From Kitasatospora atroaurantiaca (lineage in GTDB: Bacteria > Actinomycetota > Actinomycetes > Streptomycetales > Streptomycetaceae): a stretch of 64,000 bases of DNA. A program made the position numbers and the translations under genes. Under the pieces are notes generated by a model. It ran no database searches and had not been told where the DNA came from. It saw nothing but the letters and a program-made list of their open reading frames with translations. Positions 41,886-51,072 of the stretch are shown piece by piece (positions within the stretch are counted from its first letter, which is position 1; every line of letters begins with the position of its first letter). The stretch spans positions 7,688,001 to 7,752,000 of the forward strand of contig NZ_VIVR01000001.1 in assembly GCF_007828955.1 (NCBI RefSeq), given 5' to 3'.

Positions 41886-42811
41886 CGTTCATCGACGAGC
41901 ACCGGGGCCGCTTCGGCGGCGTCGAGCCGATCTGCCGCGTTCTCACCGAGCACGGCTGCAGCATCGCCCCCTCCACCTACTACGCCCAGCACAAGCGCCT
42001 GGTCTCGCCGTGTGCTCGCACTCTGCGCGACGAGGAACTCAAGCCGCTGATCAAGGAGGTCCATGACACCAACTACCGCGTCTACGGGGCCCGGAAAGTC
42101 TGGCGCGAGCTGCAACGCCAAGGCCACGAGGTGGCCCGCTGCACCGTCGAACGCCTGATGCGTGAACTCGGCATCGCCGGCGCCGTGCGTGGCAAGAAGG
42201 TGATCACCACCATCCCCGACCCGGCCGCCGTTCGCGCCCCGGACCTGGTGGACCGTCAGTTCGTCGCCGGCGCGCCGAACCGCTGCTGGGTCGCCGACTT
42301 CACGCACATCGCCACGTGGTCCGGCGTCGTCTACGTCGCCTTCGTCGTGGACACCTTCTCCCGCCGGATCGTCGGCTGGGCCGCGTCAACGTCCAAGGAG
42401 ACCCGGCTCGTCCTGGACGCGCTGGACATGGCGCTGTGGCAGCGCGACCGTGACGGGTTCCCCCACCAGAGAGGCGAGTTGATACATCACTCGGATGCCG
42501 GGTCGCAGTACACGAGTTTCCGGCTCGCCGAGCACCTGGACGCCGTCGGCATCGCGGCCTCGATCGGATCCGTCGGCGACGCCTACGACAACGCCCTGAT
42601 GGAATCCACCATCGGCCTCTACAAAACGGAGCTGATCAAGCCCGGCCGGCCCTGGAAGACCCTCGCCCAGGTCGAGCTCGCCACAGCCGAGTGGACCGAC
42701 TGGTACTGCCACCGGCGACTCCACGGTGAGATAGGCCACGTCCCACCCGCCGAATACGAGACCGCCTACTACCTCACAGCCACAAAACCCCAGGTCACAA
42801 CCACAACCTGA
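41834..42811 (+). CDS. IS3-family transposase OrfB (integrase core)
   Basis: About 320 residues in the -1 frame relative to OrfA. An HTH_21 region (VYGARKVWRELQRQGHEVARCTVERLMRELGIAG) precedes the rve integrase core with the D,D35,E triad: WVADFTHIATWSG, IHHSDAGSQYTS, and DNALMESTIGLYKTELI. The start is not independent; it is normally made as an OrfAB fusion by -1 frameshifting, so the left boundary is approximate. Appears intact. Confidence 0.88.
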   Translation, partial: RGEFLRGRARPATPSLVAFIDEHRGRFGGVEPICRVLTEHGCSIAPSTYYAQHKRLVSPCARTLRDEELKPLIKEVHDTNYRVYGARKVWRELQRQGHEVARCTVERLMRELGIAGAVRGKKVITTIPDPAAVRAPDLVDRQFVAGAPNRCWVADFTHIATWSGVVYVAFVVDTFSRRIVGWAASTSKETRLVLDALDMALWQRDRDGFPHQRGELIHHSDAGSQYTSFRLAEHLDAVGIAASIGSVGDAYDNALMESTIGLYKTELIKPGRPWKTLAQVELATAEWTDWYCHRRLHGEIGHVPPAEYETAYYLTATKPQVTTTT

Positions 42812-42919
42812 GCTCTCTACCGAACCCGGGGCGGTTCAACCCCAGCCGGTGAACCTTCCCGGTCACGGCACTGGGGCGTGTATCGAACGTGCCTGGTGAG
42901 GATGGCGGAGAGCCCATTT

Positions 42920-43480
42920 ATGATCCAGAATGATTGGATGGTCACGCTTGAGACTCCCCGTTTGATCCTGCGTCGCTGGCGCGAGGAAGACGTTGCGCCC
43001 ATGGCTGCCGTCAATGCCGACCCCGAGGTCATGCGGTGGATCCGTGACGGCAGCGTCCGTGACGAACAGCAGACTCGCGGCGGGGTCCAGGCATGGGAGA
43101 GCGAGTGGGAGTCACAGGGCTTCGGCCTGTTCGCCGTGGAGATCCGGTCCACTGGCGAGCTGGCCGGGTTCACCGGCCTTTCGGTGCCCGACTTCTTGCC
43201 GGAGGTACTGCCGGCGGTTGAGGTCGGCTGGCGGCTGGGACGTTCCCACTGGGGGCAGGGCTTGGCCACCGAGGCCGCTGCGGCCGCTGTACGGTTCGGG
43301 TTCGAAGAGCGGGGGCTGGAGCGGATCGTCAGCATCACTCAAGTGGGCAACGACGCCTCCGAACGAATCATGATCAAACTGGGGATGCGTCCGGTCCGTG
43401 AGACCGTCAATCCCACCTGCGGTCGGCGAGTACGGGTGTTCGAGTTGTCGTCAGGCCAGTACGTCACAACCACTCGTTGA
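42920..43480 (+). CDS. GNAT-family (RimJ/RimL-like) N-acetyltransferase
   Basis: About 186 residues with the RimJ-type GNAT pattern: LETPRLILRRWREEDVAPMAAVNADPEVMRWI at the start, VEVGWRLGRSHWGQGLATEAAAAAVRFGFEERGLERIVS for the acetyl-CoA loop (WGQGLATEA), and NDASERIMIKLGMRPV near the end. GGAG is 8 nt before the ATG at 42920; an ATG at 42938 is also possible. It follows the IS3 element immediately. The substrate could be a protein N-terminus or small amine. Confidence 0.88.
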   Translation: MIQNDWMVTLETPRLILRRWREEDVAPMAAVNADPEVMRWIRDGSVRDEQQTRGGVQAWESEWESQGFGLFAVEIRSTGELAGFTGLSVPDFLPEVLPAVEVGWRLGRSHWGQGLATEAAAAAVRFGFEERGLERIVSITQVGNDASERIMIKLGMRPVRETVNPTCGRRVRVFELSSGQYVTTTR

Positions 43481-43775
43481 TGGCGGCAGCGAGGACGTAG
43501 CCTCGTAGCGGACCGCGAGTTTGTCGTACCTGGTGGCCACGGCTCGATGGCTCTTGAGGCGATTGATGCCGCACTCGACCGCGCGTGATGCCGCACTCGA
43601 CCGCGCGCCGGGCCTTGTAGTCCTCTGGGTCGAACTTCGGTGGCCGGCCACCGCTGGACCCGCGCTTCTTGCGGCCGCGGACCTGGTCGGCCTTGTCCGG
43701 AATGGTGCAGCGGATACCGCGACGCCGCAGGTAGGCGTCGTTCTTGCGGGACGCGTACGCCCTGTCTGCTGTCAC
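43457..43775 (-). pseudogene. IS5-family transposase C-terminal fragment with internal duplication
   Basis: The frame reads RAYASRKNDAYLRRRGIRCTIPDKADQVRGRKKRGSSGGRPPKFDPEDYKARRAVECGI, the end of a common Streptomyces IS5 transposase. A 22-bp tandem duplication (43565-43608) then breaks the frame; the tail KSHRAVATRYDKLAVRYE and LAAAINEWL continue in other frames. The N-terminal two thirds are absent. Confidence 0.8.
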
Positions 43776-43951
43776 TCAATCGAGCCCCTTGACAGCGATT
43801 TCGGCCCGAAGCCGGTGTGTGTCTGGGCCTCCCTGACGGACAACCACGACATTTCCCTCCCCTCCGGCAGGATCAGGTCCTACGTCCACGACCGCGCCGC
43901 CGCCACACCATAGTGTTCAGCCTGCTGGCTCCCAGCTACTGACGTCGGCGC

Positions 43952-44500
43952 GTCAGGGTGAACTGTCCTGAAGACCCTCATGGGCGTGGTGTGGTGGCTG
44001 TATCTGATGGTGTGTGAGGTACGCGGATGGGGGCGGGCTGACCGCTGAGGGACGGCTGCGCCGGAAGTCGGTGCGGATGCGGGCGGCTGAGCTGTTCGAG
44101 CAGAGGGTCAAGCCGTCGGAAGTGGCACGGCGTCTGCGGGTGAGCCGGAAGTCGGCCTGTCAAAGGCATGAGTTGTGGCGGGACGGCGGCGCTCAGGCTC
44201 TGGCCTCTCGCGGCCCGGGCGGGTCGCGGTGCCGTCTGTCGTCGCGGTGCCTGGAGAAACTCGCCGCGTATGACTGGCTGACGGTGTTCCTGCTTCCCGC
44301 CTACTCGCCCGGCCTCAACCCCGTGGAGTGGGTCTGGGCACACGTCAAACGCAGCCTGGCCAACCTCGCCATCATGGCCCTCGACCGACTCGAGGCCCTC
44401 GTACGCAACCGGCTCAAACGCCTGCAGTACCGACCCGACACCCTCGACGGCTTCATAGCCGTCACCGGCCTGACCCTCAACACCCCAACGTCACCCTGAC
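43952..44500 (+). mobile_element. Internally deleted IS630-family element
   Basis: Ends GTCAGGGTGA (43952) and TCACCCTGAC (44491-44500) are inverted repeats. The reading frame at 44014-44499 joins the transposase N-terminus (LTAEGRLRRKSVRMRAAELFEQRVKPSEVARRLRVSRKSA) to the DDE C-terminus (YSPGLNPVEWVWAHVKRSLANLA) with the middle missing. It is non-autonomous, resembling a MITE-like derivative. The left 215 bp are repeated in inverse orientation at 45140-45353. Confidence 0.75.
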
Positions 44501-44539
44501 AAGCCGAAGTCAAGTAACTGCGCGATCACGGCCCCCGTG

Positions 44540-44640
44540 TCAGCCGTCGATGTGCTTCCGCGCGGCAGCGATGAACGCCTCGGTGGTGGTGGCCAGCTGC
44601 CACAACGCTTCGTTGAGAGGCACGTTGGGGTCGGTTGACC
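44540..44640 (-). pseudogene. C-terminal scrap of an unidentified gene
   Basis: A short minus-strand frame reads DPNVPLNEALWQLATTTEAF, then IAAARKHIDG and a stop. Composition is protein-like and the stop is clean, suggesting the tail of a helical protein cut by the IS630 insertion. Family not recognised. Confidence 0.3.
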
Positions 44641-44763
44641 CCGCCTACCACTGGCGGTTGTTGCGGATGGCCGGTTCATTGAAACGCCCCTGCTCCTCCT
44701 GCTGGGTAGCCGGGCCTGGAACCGCACTATCTGATACGAGAGCTGATCGTCTACCGTGTGCGC

Positions 44764-45105
44764 ATGGAACTCCGGGAACCTGCCTGCCCGCAGTGCGAGG
44801 ACACTACTCAACTGGGGGTCTTCGAGGAGCGCCGCAGATCCTTGGTCCACCCGGCCGGCGGGGTCCGGATGTTCGCCGCCGCCACCCTCGCGGTCTGGGG
44901 CGCGGCCATGCTGGCCCAGGCACGGCTCGTGGTGGGGGCACTGCTGCTCGCGGGGGCCGTGCTGGTCGGGGTCCGCGCGGTGCGGGCGGTGCGCCGGGCG
45001 AGGTGGGCGCCACGAGCGAAGGTGTTGTACTGCCCCCGGTGTCTGATGCGCTTTCGGCCCGAAGAGCAGGTCGCTGAGATGAATGATGCGAAGAGCCGAT
45101 GCTAG
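44764..45105 (+). CDS. Small membrane protein with zinc-ribbon cysteine pairs
   Basis: The 113-residue protein has CPQC near the start and CPRC near the end, forming a possible zinc ribbon closed across the chain. Two membrane helices lie between (VRMFAAATLAVWGAAMLAQA and LVVGALLLAGAVLVGVRAV). Both cysteine pairs would face the same side. Function unknown. A GTG at 44758 is an alternative start. It is boxed in by IS630 fragments. Confidence 0.55.
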   Translation: MELREPACPQCEDTTQLGVFEERRRSLVHPAGGVRMFAAATLAVWGAAMLAQARLVVGALLLAGAVLVGVRAVRAVRRARWAPRAKVLYCPRCLMRFRPEEQVAEMNDAKSRC

Positions 45106-45139
45106 GTAGGCGATCACCGAGCGGGTGACGGGCCACGCC

Positions 45140-45353
45140 GGAGCCCAGGCCGACTTCCGGCTCATCCGCAGACGCCGTGCCACTTCCGACGGCTTGACCC
45201 TCTGCTCGAACAGCTCGGCCGCCCGCATCCGCACCGAGTCCCGGCGCAGCCGTCCCTCAGCGGTCAGCCCGCCCCCGTCCGCGTACCTCACACACCATCA
45301 GATACAGCCACCACACCACGCCCATGAGGGTCTTCAGGACAGTTCACCCTGAC
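45140..45353 (-). pseudogene. IS630-family transposase N-terminal fragment with IS end
   Basis: Inverse copy of the left end at 43952, including the terminal repeat (TCACCCTGAC, 45344-45353), an unused leader and the same N-terminal frame (LTAEGRLRRDSVRMRAAELFEQRVKPSEVARRLRMSRKSAW). It stops abruptly near 45140. It inserted into, and replaced, the end of the SMI1 gene next to it. Confidence 0.75.
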
Positions 45354-45951
45354 GCGCCGACGTCAGTAAGGTCGCCCGAGTCGTTGACCTTGCCGACGCA
45401 GGCCGCTTCGGCACCGCCGAGAGCAGCATGTCGAGGCAGGGCCGGCGTCTGCGATTCGAGAGCGACGGCAATGTCCTGGAGCATCGAGCCCATCGAGTCC
45501 CACAACGGAACCCCGAGCCTCCAACGCTCGTGATCCCACAAGAAGATCGCACCGTGGTGCTCGCCAGCCCGAAGGTCGACAACGAGGCCGTCACCGCCAG
45601 GACTCATCGCGATCGGCATGAACTCCGGCAGAAACCGAGGTTCCTCCTCCCCGTTCTGATCGAACAGGGACTCTTCCTGCTCCGCGACGAGCAGCCAGAT
45701 CTCCCGTGTCTCCGGAGCCTCTTCCAGCGCCACCGGAGCGAACGATCCAGGAAACCAGTAGTCAGCGCTGACGTTGGTCAGGGCCCACCATCCCCGCACG
45801 TCAGCGGGCAGTGTCACCGCCAGCGCGGCCTCGACTGCATCGAGGCGCCCCACAGCCGCCGCCGGCCTGATGGGGCCTTCCGGACGTGCGCCCTCAGCCA
45901 GGCGTCGATGCGATCCCACGACTCCCGCACACCATGATCAATAGACATCAT
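45344..45951 (-). pseudogene. SMI1/KNR4 family protein, frameshifted and interrupted by IS630
   Basis: Starts MMSIDHGVRESWDRIDAWLRAH at 45951, then changes frame near 45880 to RPAAAVGRLDAVEAALAVTLPADVRGWWALTNVSADYWFPG and EFMPIAMSPGGDGLVVDLRAGEHHGAIFLWDHE. This is a clear SUKH/SMI1 core. The last residues run into the IS630 terminal repeat. Two defects make it non-functional unless the frameshift is a sequence error. Confidence 0.75.
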
Positions 45952-46245
45952 GGCCGGCAGTCTCCCAGGCCGCTCTGACAGCGACGCCCCGGTCCCGGGG
46001 CACGGGCCGCAGGAGCCGAACAGGACCCCAGCCGGCCGGCGGAAGCCCTCTGTTACGTGACATCCAATCAGGCCCGCCCAGGTCAGCCCGCCCATCCCGG
46101 GCCAACTTCCTTGTCAACGGACAATGCTGAACCTCAAGGCGGCGGTCGGCGCGGTGGCTTTGTTCACGAGAACCCGACAGCACTTGTACACGAGTTTGGG
46201 CAGCACTCGAAAGTTCTGCAGAAATCGAACAGTTCATGGCTTCGG

Positions 46246-46286
46246 GCACCGCGGGCCCCTGCCGGGTTGGCAGGGGCCCGCGGTGC
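46246..46286. terminator. Strong hairpin terminator
   Basis: A perfect 18-bp stem (46246-46263 with 46269-46286) and a 5-nt loop. It lies about 90 bp downstream of the alpha/beta hydrolase stop on the minus strand. The stretch from 45952 to 46245 holds no recognisable gene. Confidence 0.85.
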
Positions 46287-46376
46287 AGAGAGCTGAGGAG
46301 GGCCGGGACTTGTCCTCGATGAGCGGCATCCTGGCCGACTCCGCCTACCGTCTGCTGGTGGCCTGACGGCCCGGTC

Positions 46377-47108
46377 TCACTTCAGGTGCCGGGCGAAGAA
46401 CCGGGCCCCGGCGTCGAGCTCGAACCACGGGGTGCCGGTGTGTCCGCCCATATTGGCGTGCAGCGTCTTCTCCTTGGTGCCGAAGGCGTTGAACAGGTCC
46501 AGGGCCGCCTGCCGGTCGTTCCCTTCGTCGTCCCACTGCAGCAGGACCTGCAGCGGAATGGTGACCTGGCGGGCCTCCTCGAACATGGCGGCGGGCACGA
46601 GACTCCCGGCGAAGAGTCCGGCGGCCGAGATGCGCGGCTCGACCACCGCCAGCCGGATGCCGATGGAGATCACTCCCCCCTCGTACCCGACCGGGCCGCC
46701 GATCTCGGGCAGCGAAAGGAGGGCGTCCAGGGTGGCCTGCCATTCCGGGACCGCCTTGTCGACCAGCGGGAGGATGAGGGCGTCGACGATCTCGTCGCTG
46801 ACCGGCTCGTCGGCCTCCATCGCCCGGCGCAGGTCGGCGCGGGCCTGCTCGGCGGCGGCCCAACGGGGCCGGTCACCGCTCCCGGGGAGCTCGATGGTGG
46901 CCGCGGCGAAGCCGTACTCCGCCGCGTAGTACCGGGCCCGCCCCGCCAGCCGGGGGTACATCTTGTGCAGTCCGAGGGGCGGGGGGCTGATCAGGATCAG
47001 CGGTGCCGGTGCGGATGAGGGCGTCCACAGGATGCCGGGGATCTCGCCGAGGGTGAATTCGCGTTCGAGGACGCCGTCGTCGAGGCGCTGTTCAGAAGTG
47101 AATTGCAT
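46377..47108 (-). CDS. Alpha/beta hydrolase (dienelactone hydrolase-like)
   Basis: The 243-residue protein has the alpha/beta hydrolase start (APLILISPPPLGLHKMYPRLAGRARYYA) and a nucleophile-elbow region GYEGGVISIGIRL, where the Ser sits in VISIG instead of the usual GxSxG. The acid is probably in LLQWDDEGND and the His in ANMGGHTGTPWFELDAG. The missing first Gly of the elbow is unusual but some members tolerate it. Substrate unknown. ATG at 47108 with GAAAGG upstream. Confidence 0.8.
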   Translation of the reverse strand: MQFTSEQRLDDGVLEREFTLGEIPGILWTPSSAPAPLILISPPPLGLHKMYPRLAGRARYYAAEYGFAAATIELPGSGDRPRWAAAEQARADLRRAMEADEPVSDEIVDALILPLVDKAVPEWQATLDALLSLPEIGGPVGYEGGVISIGIRLAVVEPRISAAGLFAGSLVPAAMFEEARQVTIPLQVLLQWDDEGNDRQAALDLFNAFGTKEKTLHANMGGHTGTPWFELDAGARFFARHLK

Positions 47109-47288
47109 GGTCGTGCCTTTCGGGAGTGCTCTTGAACGGCGCTCCCGGACGACCTATCGCCCGACCGTGACCCCGGAGGGGAGCACCCATGTCGATACTG
47201 CGTTCACGGGTACCACCTCCTCGTTCTCTCGCACGGCCTCCGGAAAACTAGCAGTGGTCGCCGTGGTCCGCCAACAGGTTTTTGCGGA

Positions 47289-47315
47289 GGCTCCGTGGCC
47301 GGAGGCCACGGAGCC
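47289..47315. terminator. Hairpin terminator
   Basis: A perfect 12-bp stem (GGCTCCGTGGCC with GGCCACGGAGCC) and a 3-nt loop GGA, between the hydrolase start and the IS5 element. It probably served a gene now lost. Confidence 0.75.
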
Positions 47316-47330
47316 GGAACACACGCAGAG

Positions 47331-48173
47331 CTAGGGCGCGTTGCGAAAGTGATCAGGCCAATCGCTTGATAACTCACAAACCCTGGATGGCTTCGCCCAA
47401 GTCGGGGCCGTAGGAGGCCCAGCAGATGACTGAACCGTCGGAATCGAGCTGCCCCATGTACCAGTCGTCGTCAGCTCGCACGAGACACAGGCCATGGAAA
47501 TAGGCGCGGTTCGCCCGGGAACCGTAGGCCCTGTCGGCGCGGACCGCGGCAGGACGCGTGCGCGGTCGTCCGCTACCGGGGCGAGGCACTCGGATGCCCT
47601 CCAGGACGGGCCGGAACTGCGGGCTGTCGTGCCGCTGGCCGGCGGTCACCAGGAGCGACAGCGGCTTCTGCGCCTGCTCGACTGCCAGGTGCAGCTTGGT
47701 CGTCCATCCGCCACGGGAACGTCCCAGGGCGTGATCGTCAGGCTCGACATCGACACCGCCGGGCGGTTCCTGTTGCAAGTCGCCCTTGCGTGCTCCGGCG
47801 GCGTGCTGGTGGGCGCGGGCGATTGTGGAGTCCATGTTCACCTCCCAGATGATCAGTCCGTTCGCATCGGCCCGGGCCTGCAGCCGTTCCAGAATCCGTT
47901 TCCAGGTCCTGTTGCGCTGCCAGCGCGTGAACAGGTCGTAGACCCGCTCCCACGGGCCGTACCGCGGTGGCACGTCCCGCCACGGCGCCCCGGTCCGGAT
48001 CCACCACCGTATGCCGTCGATCAACTGTCGCCTTGTCCGAATCCGAGGACGTCCCGGCTTCTTGCCTCGCGGCAGCAGCGGTTCCAGTCGTTCCCACTGG
48101 CTGTCCGTCAGATCACCCCGCACCACGAACAGCGATCATCATGCCCTTGATCCACTTTCGCAGTGCGCCCTAG
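47331..48173 (-). mobile_element. IS5-family element with a foreign 3' segment
   Basis: The ends CTAGGGCGCGTTGCGAAAGT (47331-47350) and, inverted, CTAGGGCGCACTGCGAAAGT (48154-48173) form an inverted repeat with two mismatches; CTAG at each edge may be the target duplication. The transposase inside has lost its C-terminus, replaced by the end of an unrelated gene. An isolated similar end occurs at 50160. Confidence 0.75.
47374..48126 (-). pseudogene. IS5-family transposase fused to the C-terminus of another gene
   Basis: Residues 1-205 are an IS5 transposase (LTDSQWERLEPLLPRGKKPGRPR, TGAPWRDVPPRYGPWERVYDLF, MDSTIARAHQHAAGARKGD, LVTAGQRHDSPQF, VRADRAYGSRANRAY). Then, instead of the usual LRRRGIRCTIPE segment with the catalytic Glu, the frame continues FHGLCLVRADDDWYMGQLDS, then DGSVICWASYGPDLGEAIQGL. 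That tail is a familiar ending of short hypothetical (possibly immunity-like) proteins. The fusion is in frame, 250 residues, and lacks the full catalytic triad. Confidence 0.75.
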
Positions 48174-48209
48174 TACTCCAGCCGTAGATCGTGATCACGG
48201 ATGGGAAGG

Positions 48210-48860
48210 TCAGGCCCGGGACGCTCCGAGGAACCGCAGCACGGCCAGGACGCGGCGGTGGTCCGCGTCGACCACGGGCAGGTCAAGCTTGGCGAAGATG
48301 TTGTTGATGTGCTTCGCCACGGCGCTCTCGCTGACCACCAGCGCCTGCGCGATGCCGGCATTGGAGCGCCCCTCGGCCATCAGGCCGAGCACCTCCCGTT
48401 CGCGGGGGGTCAGCCGCGCGAGCGGGTCGCTGTCGCGCCGCAGCAGCAACTGGGCGACGACCTGCGGGTCCAGGGCCGTGCCCCCGTCCGCCACCCGCCG
48501 CACCGCCGCCACGAAGTCGGCGACATCGGCAACCCGCTGCTTGAGCAGGTAGCCCACACCGCTGGTGTTCGCAGACAGCAGGTCAGCCGCGTACCGCTCC
48601 TCCACGTACTGCGAAAGCAGCACCACCGGCGTCCCCGGCCAGCGCCGACGGATCTCCATCGCCGCCCGCACCCCCTCGTCGGTGAAGCCGGGCGGCATCC
48701 GGACGTCGATCAAGGCAAGTTCGGGCCGGTGCTCCGCCACTGCCGCCAACAGCCCCTCCGCGTCGCCGGCTTCCGCGGCGACCTGGAACCCACCCATCTC
48801 CAGCACCTTGATCAGGCCGACCCGCAACAAGACCGAATCCTCGGCGATCACCGCGCGCAC
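48210..48860 (-). CDS. NarL/LuxR-type response regulator
   Basis: The 216-residue protein has a receiver domain with the acidic pair (VIAEDSVLLR), phospho-Asp in LALIDVRMPPG (about residue 52), Ser/Lys switch residues (VVLLSQY, YLLKQR), and a LuxR helix-turn-helix (LTPREREVLGLMAEGRSNAGIAQALVVSESAVAKHINNIFAKLDL). Its start overlaps the upstream histidine kinase gene by 13 nt, so they form one two-component operon. Target genes are unknown. Confidence 0.93.
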   Translation of the reverse strand: MRAVIAEDSVLLRVGLIKVLEMGGFQVAAEAGDAEGLLAAVAEHRPELALIDVRMPPGFTDEGVRAAMEIRRRWPGTPVVLLSQYVEERYAADLLSANTSGVGYLLKQRVADVADFVAAVRRVADGGTALDPQVVAQLLLRRDSDPLARLTPREREVLGLMAEGRSNAGIAQALVVSESAVAKHINNIFAKLDLPVVDADHRRVLAVLRFLGASRA

Positions 48861-50095
48861 GGCAGCTCCGCGGTGATGGTGGTGGGCCCGCCAACGGGGC
48901 TGCTGACGTGGAAGGCCCCGTCGAGGGAGCCGACCCGCTTGGCCAGCCCGGTCAGCCCCGTGCCGGCGGCGGCGTCGGCACCGCCCAGCCCGTCGTCGGT
49001 AACGCGCACTAGCAGCACCTCGCCGACCTGACGGACTATCACCTCTGCACGCATCGCGTTGGCGTGCTTCGTTGCATTGGTCAGCGCCTCAGAGATCACG
49101 AAGTACGCGACTGACTCCACGTTGGGCGCCACCCGCTCCTCCAGATTGACCCGCAGCCGCACCGGCAGGGGCGTGCGGGCAGCCAGCCCGGACAACGCCG
49201 CGTCCAGACCTCGGTCTTCGAGCACGGCCGGGTGCAGCCCCCGCACCAGGTCATTGAGTTCGGCGATCGCCTCCTTCGCCTCCAGGTGCGCTCTCGCGAT
49301 CACCTCGCGGGCATCACTCGGCAGGTCCGGGCGGGTGGCAATGGCCAGACCCAGGTTGACCGCGAGAGACACCAACCGCTGCTGGGTGCCGTCGTGCAGG
49401 TCGCGCTCGATCCGGCGGCGCTCCGCGTCGACGGCCTCGATCAAGTCGGTCCGGCTCACGGTCAGCTGATCGACCCGCTCCTGGAGCCGCTGCGCCCGGC
49501 TGGGCCCGAGCAGGCCCAACGCCAGCCGCGCCTCGGCCCGGGCTACTGCCCGCGCGGTCCAGGGCAGGGCGCACAGGAGGAGGAGTCCAGCCGCTGTGTA
49601 AGCCGGCAGCTGGGTCAGGTAGCCGAACCAGTCCTGGCGAATTCCGGTTGGCAGCGCCCATGACCAGGCGTAGGCGATGACGCCCGCCAGGCACGCCGCT
49701 GCCACCGCGAGCACCAGCAGCTCCAGCAGCGCGAGCAGCGGGCCCAGCAGGAGGTGGTAGCCGATCTTGCGCCAAGGCCGCGTCGCCGCGAGCCACCGGG
49801 CGGTCGAGGCCCACGTCCATTGTTCCGGCGCGGTGGGGGTGAGCCGGGGGACGTCCACACCGATGAGCACCCGGTAGCGAGCCCGCTGAACGGCCGTCAG
49901 CACCGGGGTGCCGAGCAGGACCAGGGCGGCCGACATGGAAACCGTAAGGAGCCAGTTCCCCGTCCTGGCGGTAGTCGCCGCCGCCCAGGCCCACACGGGC
50001 ACCAGCGCCAGGTGCGGCAGCACACCAGCGGCAAGAAAGCCGGTGTCCCGCTGCGCCCGGAGGACCGTGCGTCTCAGTCCAGCTGGAATCGTCAT
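48848..50095 (-). CDS. Sensor histidine kinase (HisKA_3)
   Basis: The 415-residue protein has a sensor domain with four to six membrane helices (FLAAGVLPHLALVPVWAWAA, WLLTVSMSAALVLLGTPVLT, LLLGPLLALLELLVLAVAAACLAGVIAYAWS, AAGLLLLCALPWTARAV). A HisKA_3 dimerisation helix with the phospho-His follows (AERRRIERDLHDGTQQRLVSLAV), then a HATPase (SEALTNATKHANA, VTDDGLGGADAAAGTGLTGLAKRV). It pairs with the overlapping NarL-type regulator. The signal is not evident. Confidence 0.93.
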   Translation of the reverse strand: MTIPAGLRRTVLRAQRDTGFLAAGVLPHLALVPVWAWAAATTARTGNWLLTVSMSAALVLLGTPVLTAVQRARYRVLIGVDVPRLTPTAPEQWTWASTARWLAATRPWRKIGYHLLLGPLLALLELLVLAVAAACLAGVIAYAWSWALPTGIRQDWFGYLTQLPAYTAAGLLLLCALPWTARAVARAEARLALGLLGPSRAQRLQERVDQLTVSRTDLIEAVDAERRRIERDLHDGTQQRLVSLAVNLGLAIATRPDLPSDAREVIARAHLEAKEAIAELNDLVRGLHPAVLEDRGLDAALSGLAARTPLPVRLRVNLEERVAPNVESVAYFVISEALTNATKHANAMRAEVIVRQVGEVLLVRVTDDGLGGADAAAGTGLTGLAKRVGSLDGAFHVSSPVGGPTTITAELPCAR

Positions 50096-50159
50096 GGCAC
50101 GACGCTAGGGCACCGCAGGAGGATGGTGCCATGAAACCTGTACCCGATCTCATGGTGAA

Positions 50160-50205
50160 CCTAGGGTCCGTTTCATAAGTGGATCAAGGTCTGCCATGAT
50201 CCATT
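50160..50205. mobile_element. Solitary IS5-type terminal repeat
   Basis: CTAGGGTCCGTTTCATAAGT followed by GGATCAAGG resembles the end of the IS5 element at 48173. No transposase is attached, so it is a leftover end. From here to 50459 no gene is recognised. Confidence 0.5.
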
Positions 50206-50517
50206 CGTGGGGCGTGGAGATCTGACGAGCGAGCAATTTGCGCCGTGAGGCGCTGCTGGTTCGAGCGGAGGTGGGAGACCTTCGCCGCTGACCTTGTCGC
50301 AGCAAGGCGGTGGAGCTGAGGGCAGCCTGATCCGGGTGATGCCGGGGAGGGCGGGAGCGGCCCTGACAACGTCGGGACGTGCCAGTACTGCCAGATGGTG
50401 CGGGTCCGGTAAGCGTGGTGGAGAGGAGTACGAGAGGAACCGGCGTCGTTACGTCCTAAGAAGCCGTTGTCTTATCGGGCGTGATCGGCTTGTTTCCGCA
50501 GGCCAGGCATAGAGTCC

Positions 50518-51072
50518 GTGGCGGCGCGGCAGGGTTGGTCCATCGGGTTGTCTCGCGGTGGAGGTGCCGGGGTGGCGTCGGTGATGGGATTGCTGGAGGA
50601 GCGGGAGTTGGCCGCTCGGCAGCGGGTGGAGTCGTTGCGCGAGGAAGTGGACCGGATCGTGGCCGAGTTGCGGGACGCGGAGACGGACTGGGAGCGATGG
50701 ACGATCGCCCGGGAAAGGGTCGACCGGGTCCTGGCGGAATCGCAGGGGCAGCAGGCCGCGGAGACAGCTCCCGCGTCCGGGGCGGCGCCGGGCCGTTCGG
50801 TCGTGCCGGTGTGGCGGTCCGGGCTCGCGCCGAGCGTGCTGGCGGTGGAGTATCAGCGCATCGTCAATCTGCTGGCTGATCGGCAGCATGCCGGCGAAGG
50901 CGGATCGATGAGCTGTCAGGAGATCGCGGCCGCGCTGGGGCTGGAGCTGGCCCCGGCAAAGATCGAGGGTGCGGTGCGGTCTCGCGCCAAACGCCTGGTG
51001 GCCAGGGGTTGGCTGGCCGAGGACACGCCGGGCCGGTTCAGCTGGACCGGCGGGCCAGGCGGCGGCTCATGA
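50518..51072 (+). CDS. IS passenger: coiled-coil plus winged-helix accessory protein, copy B
   Basis: Same 184-residue protein as at 40798-41352, apparently identical: coiled coil (EERELAARQRVESLREEVDRI), then the winged helix (YQRIVNLLADRQ, IAAALGLELAPAKIEGAVRS). Convergent with, and overlapping by 35 bp, the transposase. Conservation of an intact passenger frame in both copies suggests recent spread rather than independent selection. Confidence 0.75.
   Translation: MAARQGWSIGLSRGGGAGVASVMGLLEERELAARQRVESLREEVDRIVAELRDAETDWERWTIARERVDRVLAESQGQQAAETAPASGAAPGRSVVPVWRSGLAPSVLAVEYQRIVNLLADRQHAGEGGSMSCQEIAAALGLELAPAKIEGAVRSRAKRLVARGWLAEDTPGRFSWTGGPGGGS

Larger units (their letters stand above)
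41508..42838 (+). mobile_element. IS3-family insertion sequence (1331 bp)
   Basis: Perfect 20-bp terminal inverted repeats beginning TGAACCGCCCCGGGTTCGGT (41508) end at 42838. It contains orfA and orfB in the IS3 arrangement. No matching target duplication is visible, so the flanks may have rearranged. Confidence 0.9.
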
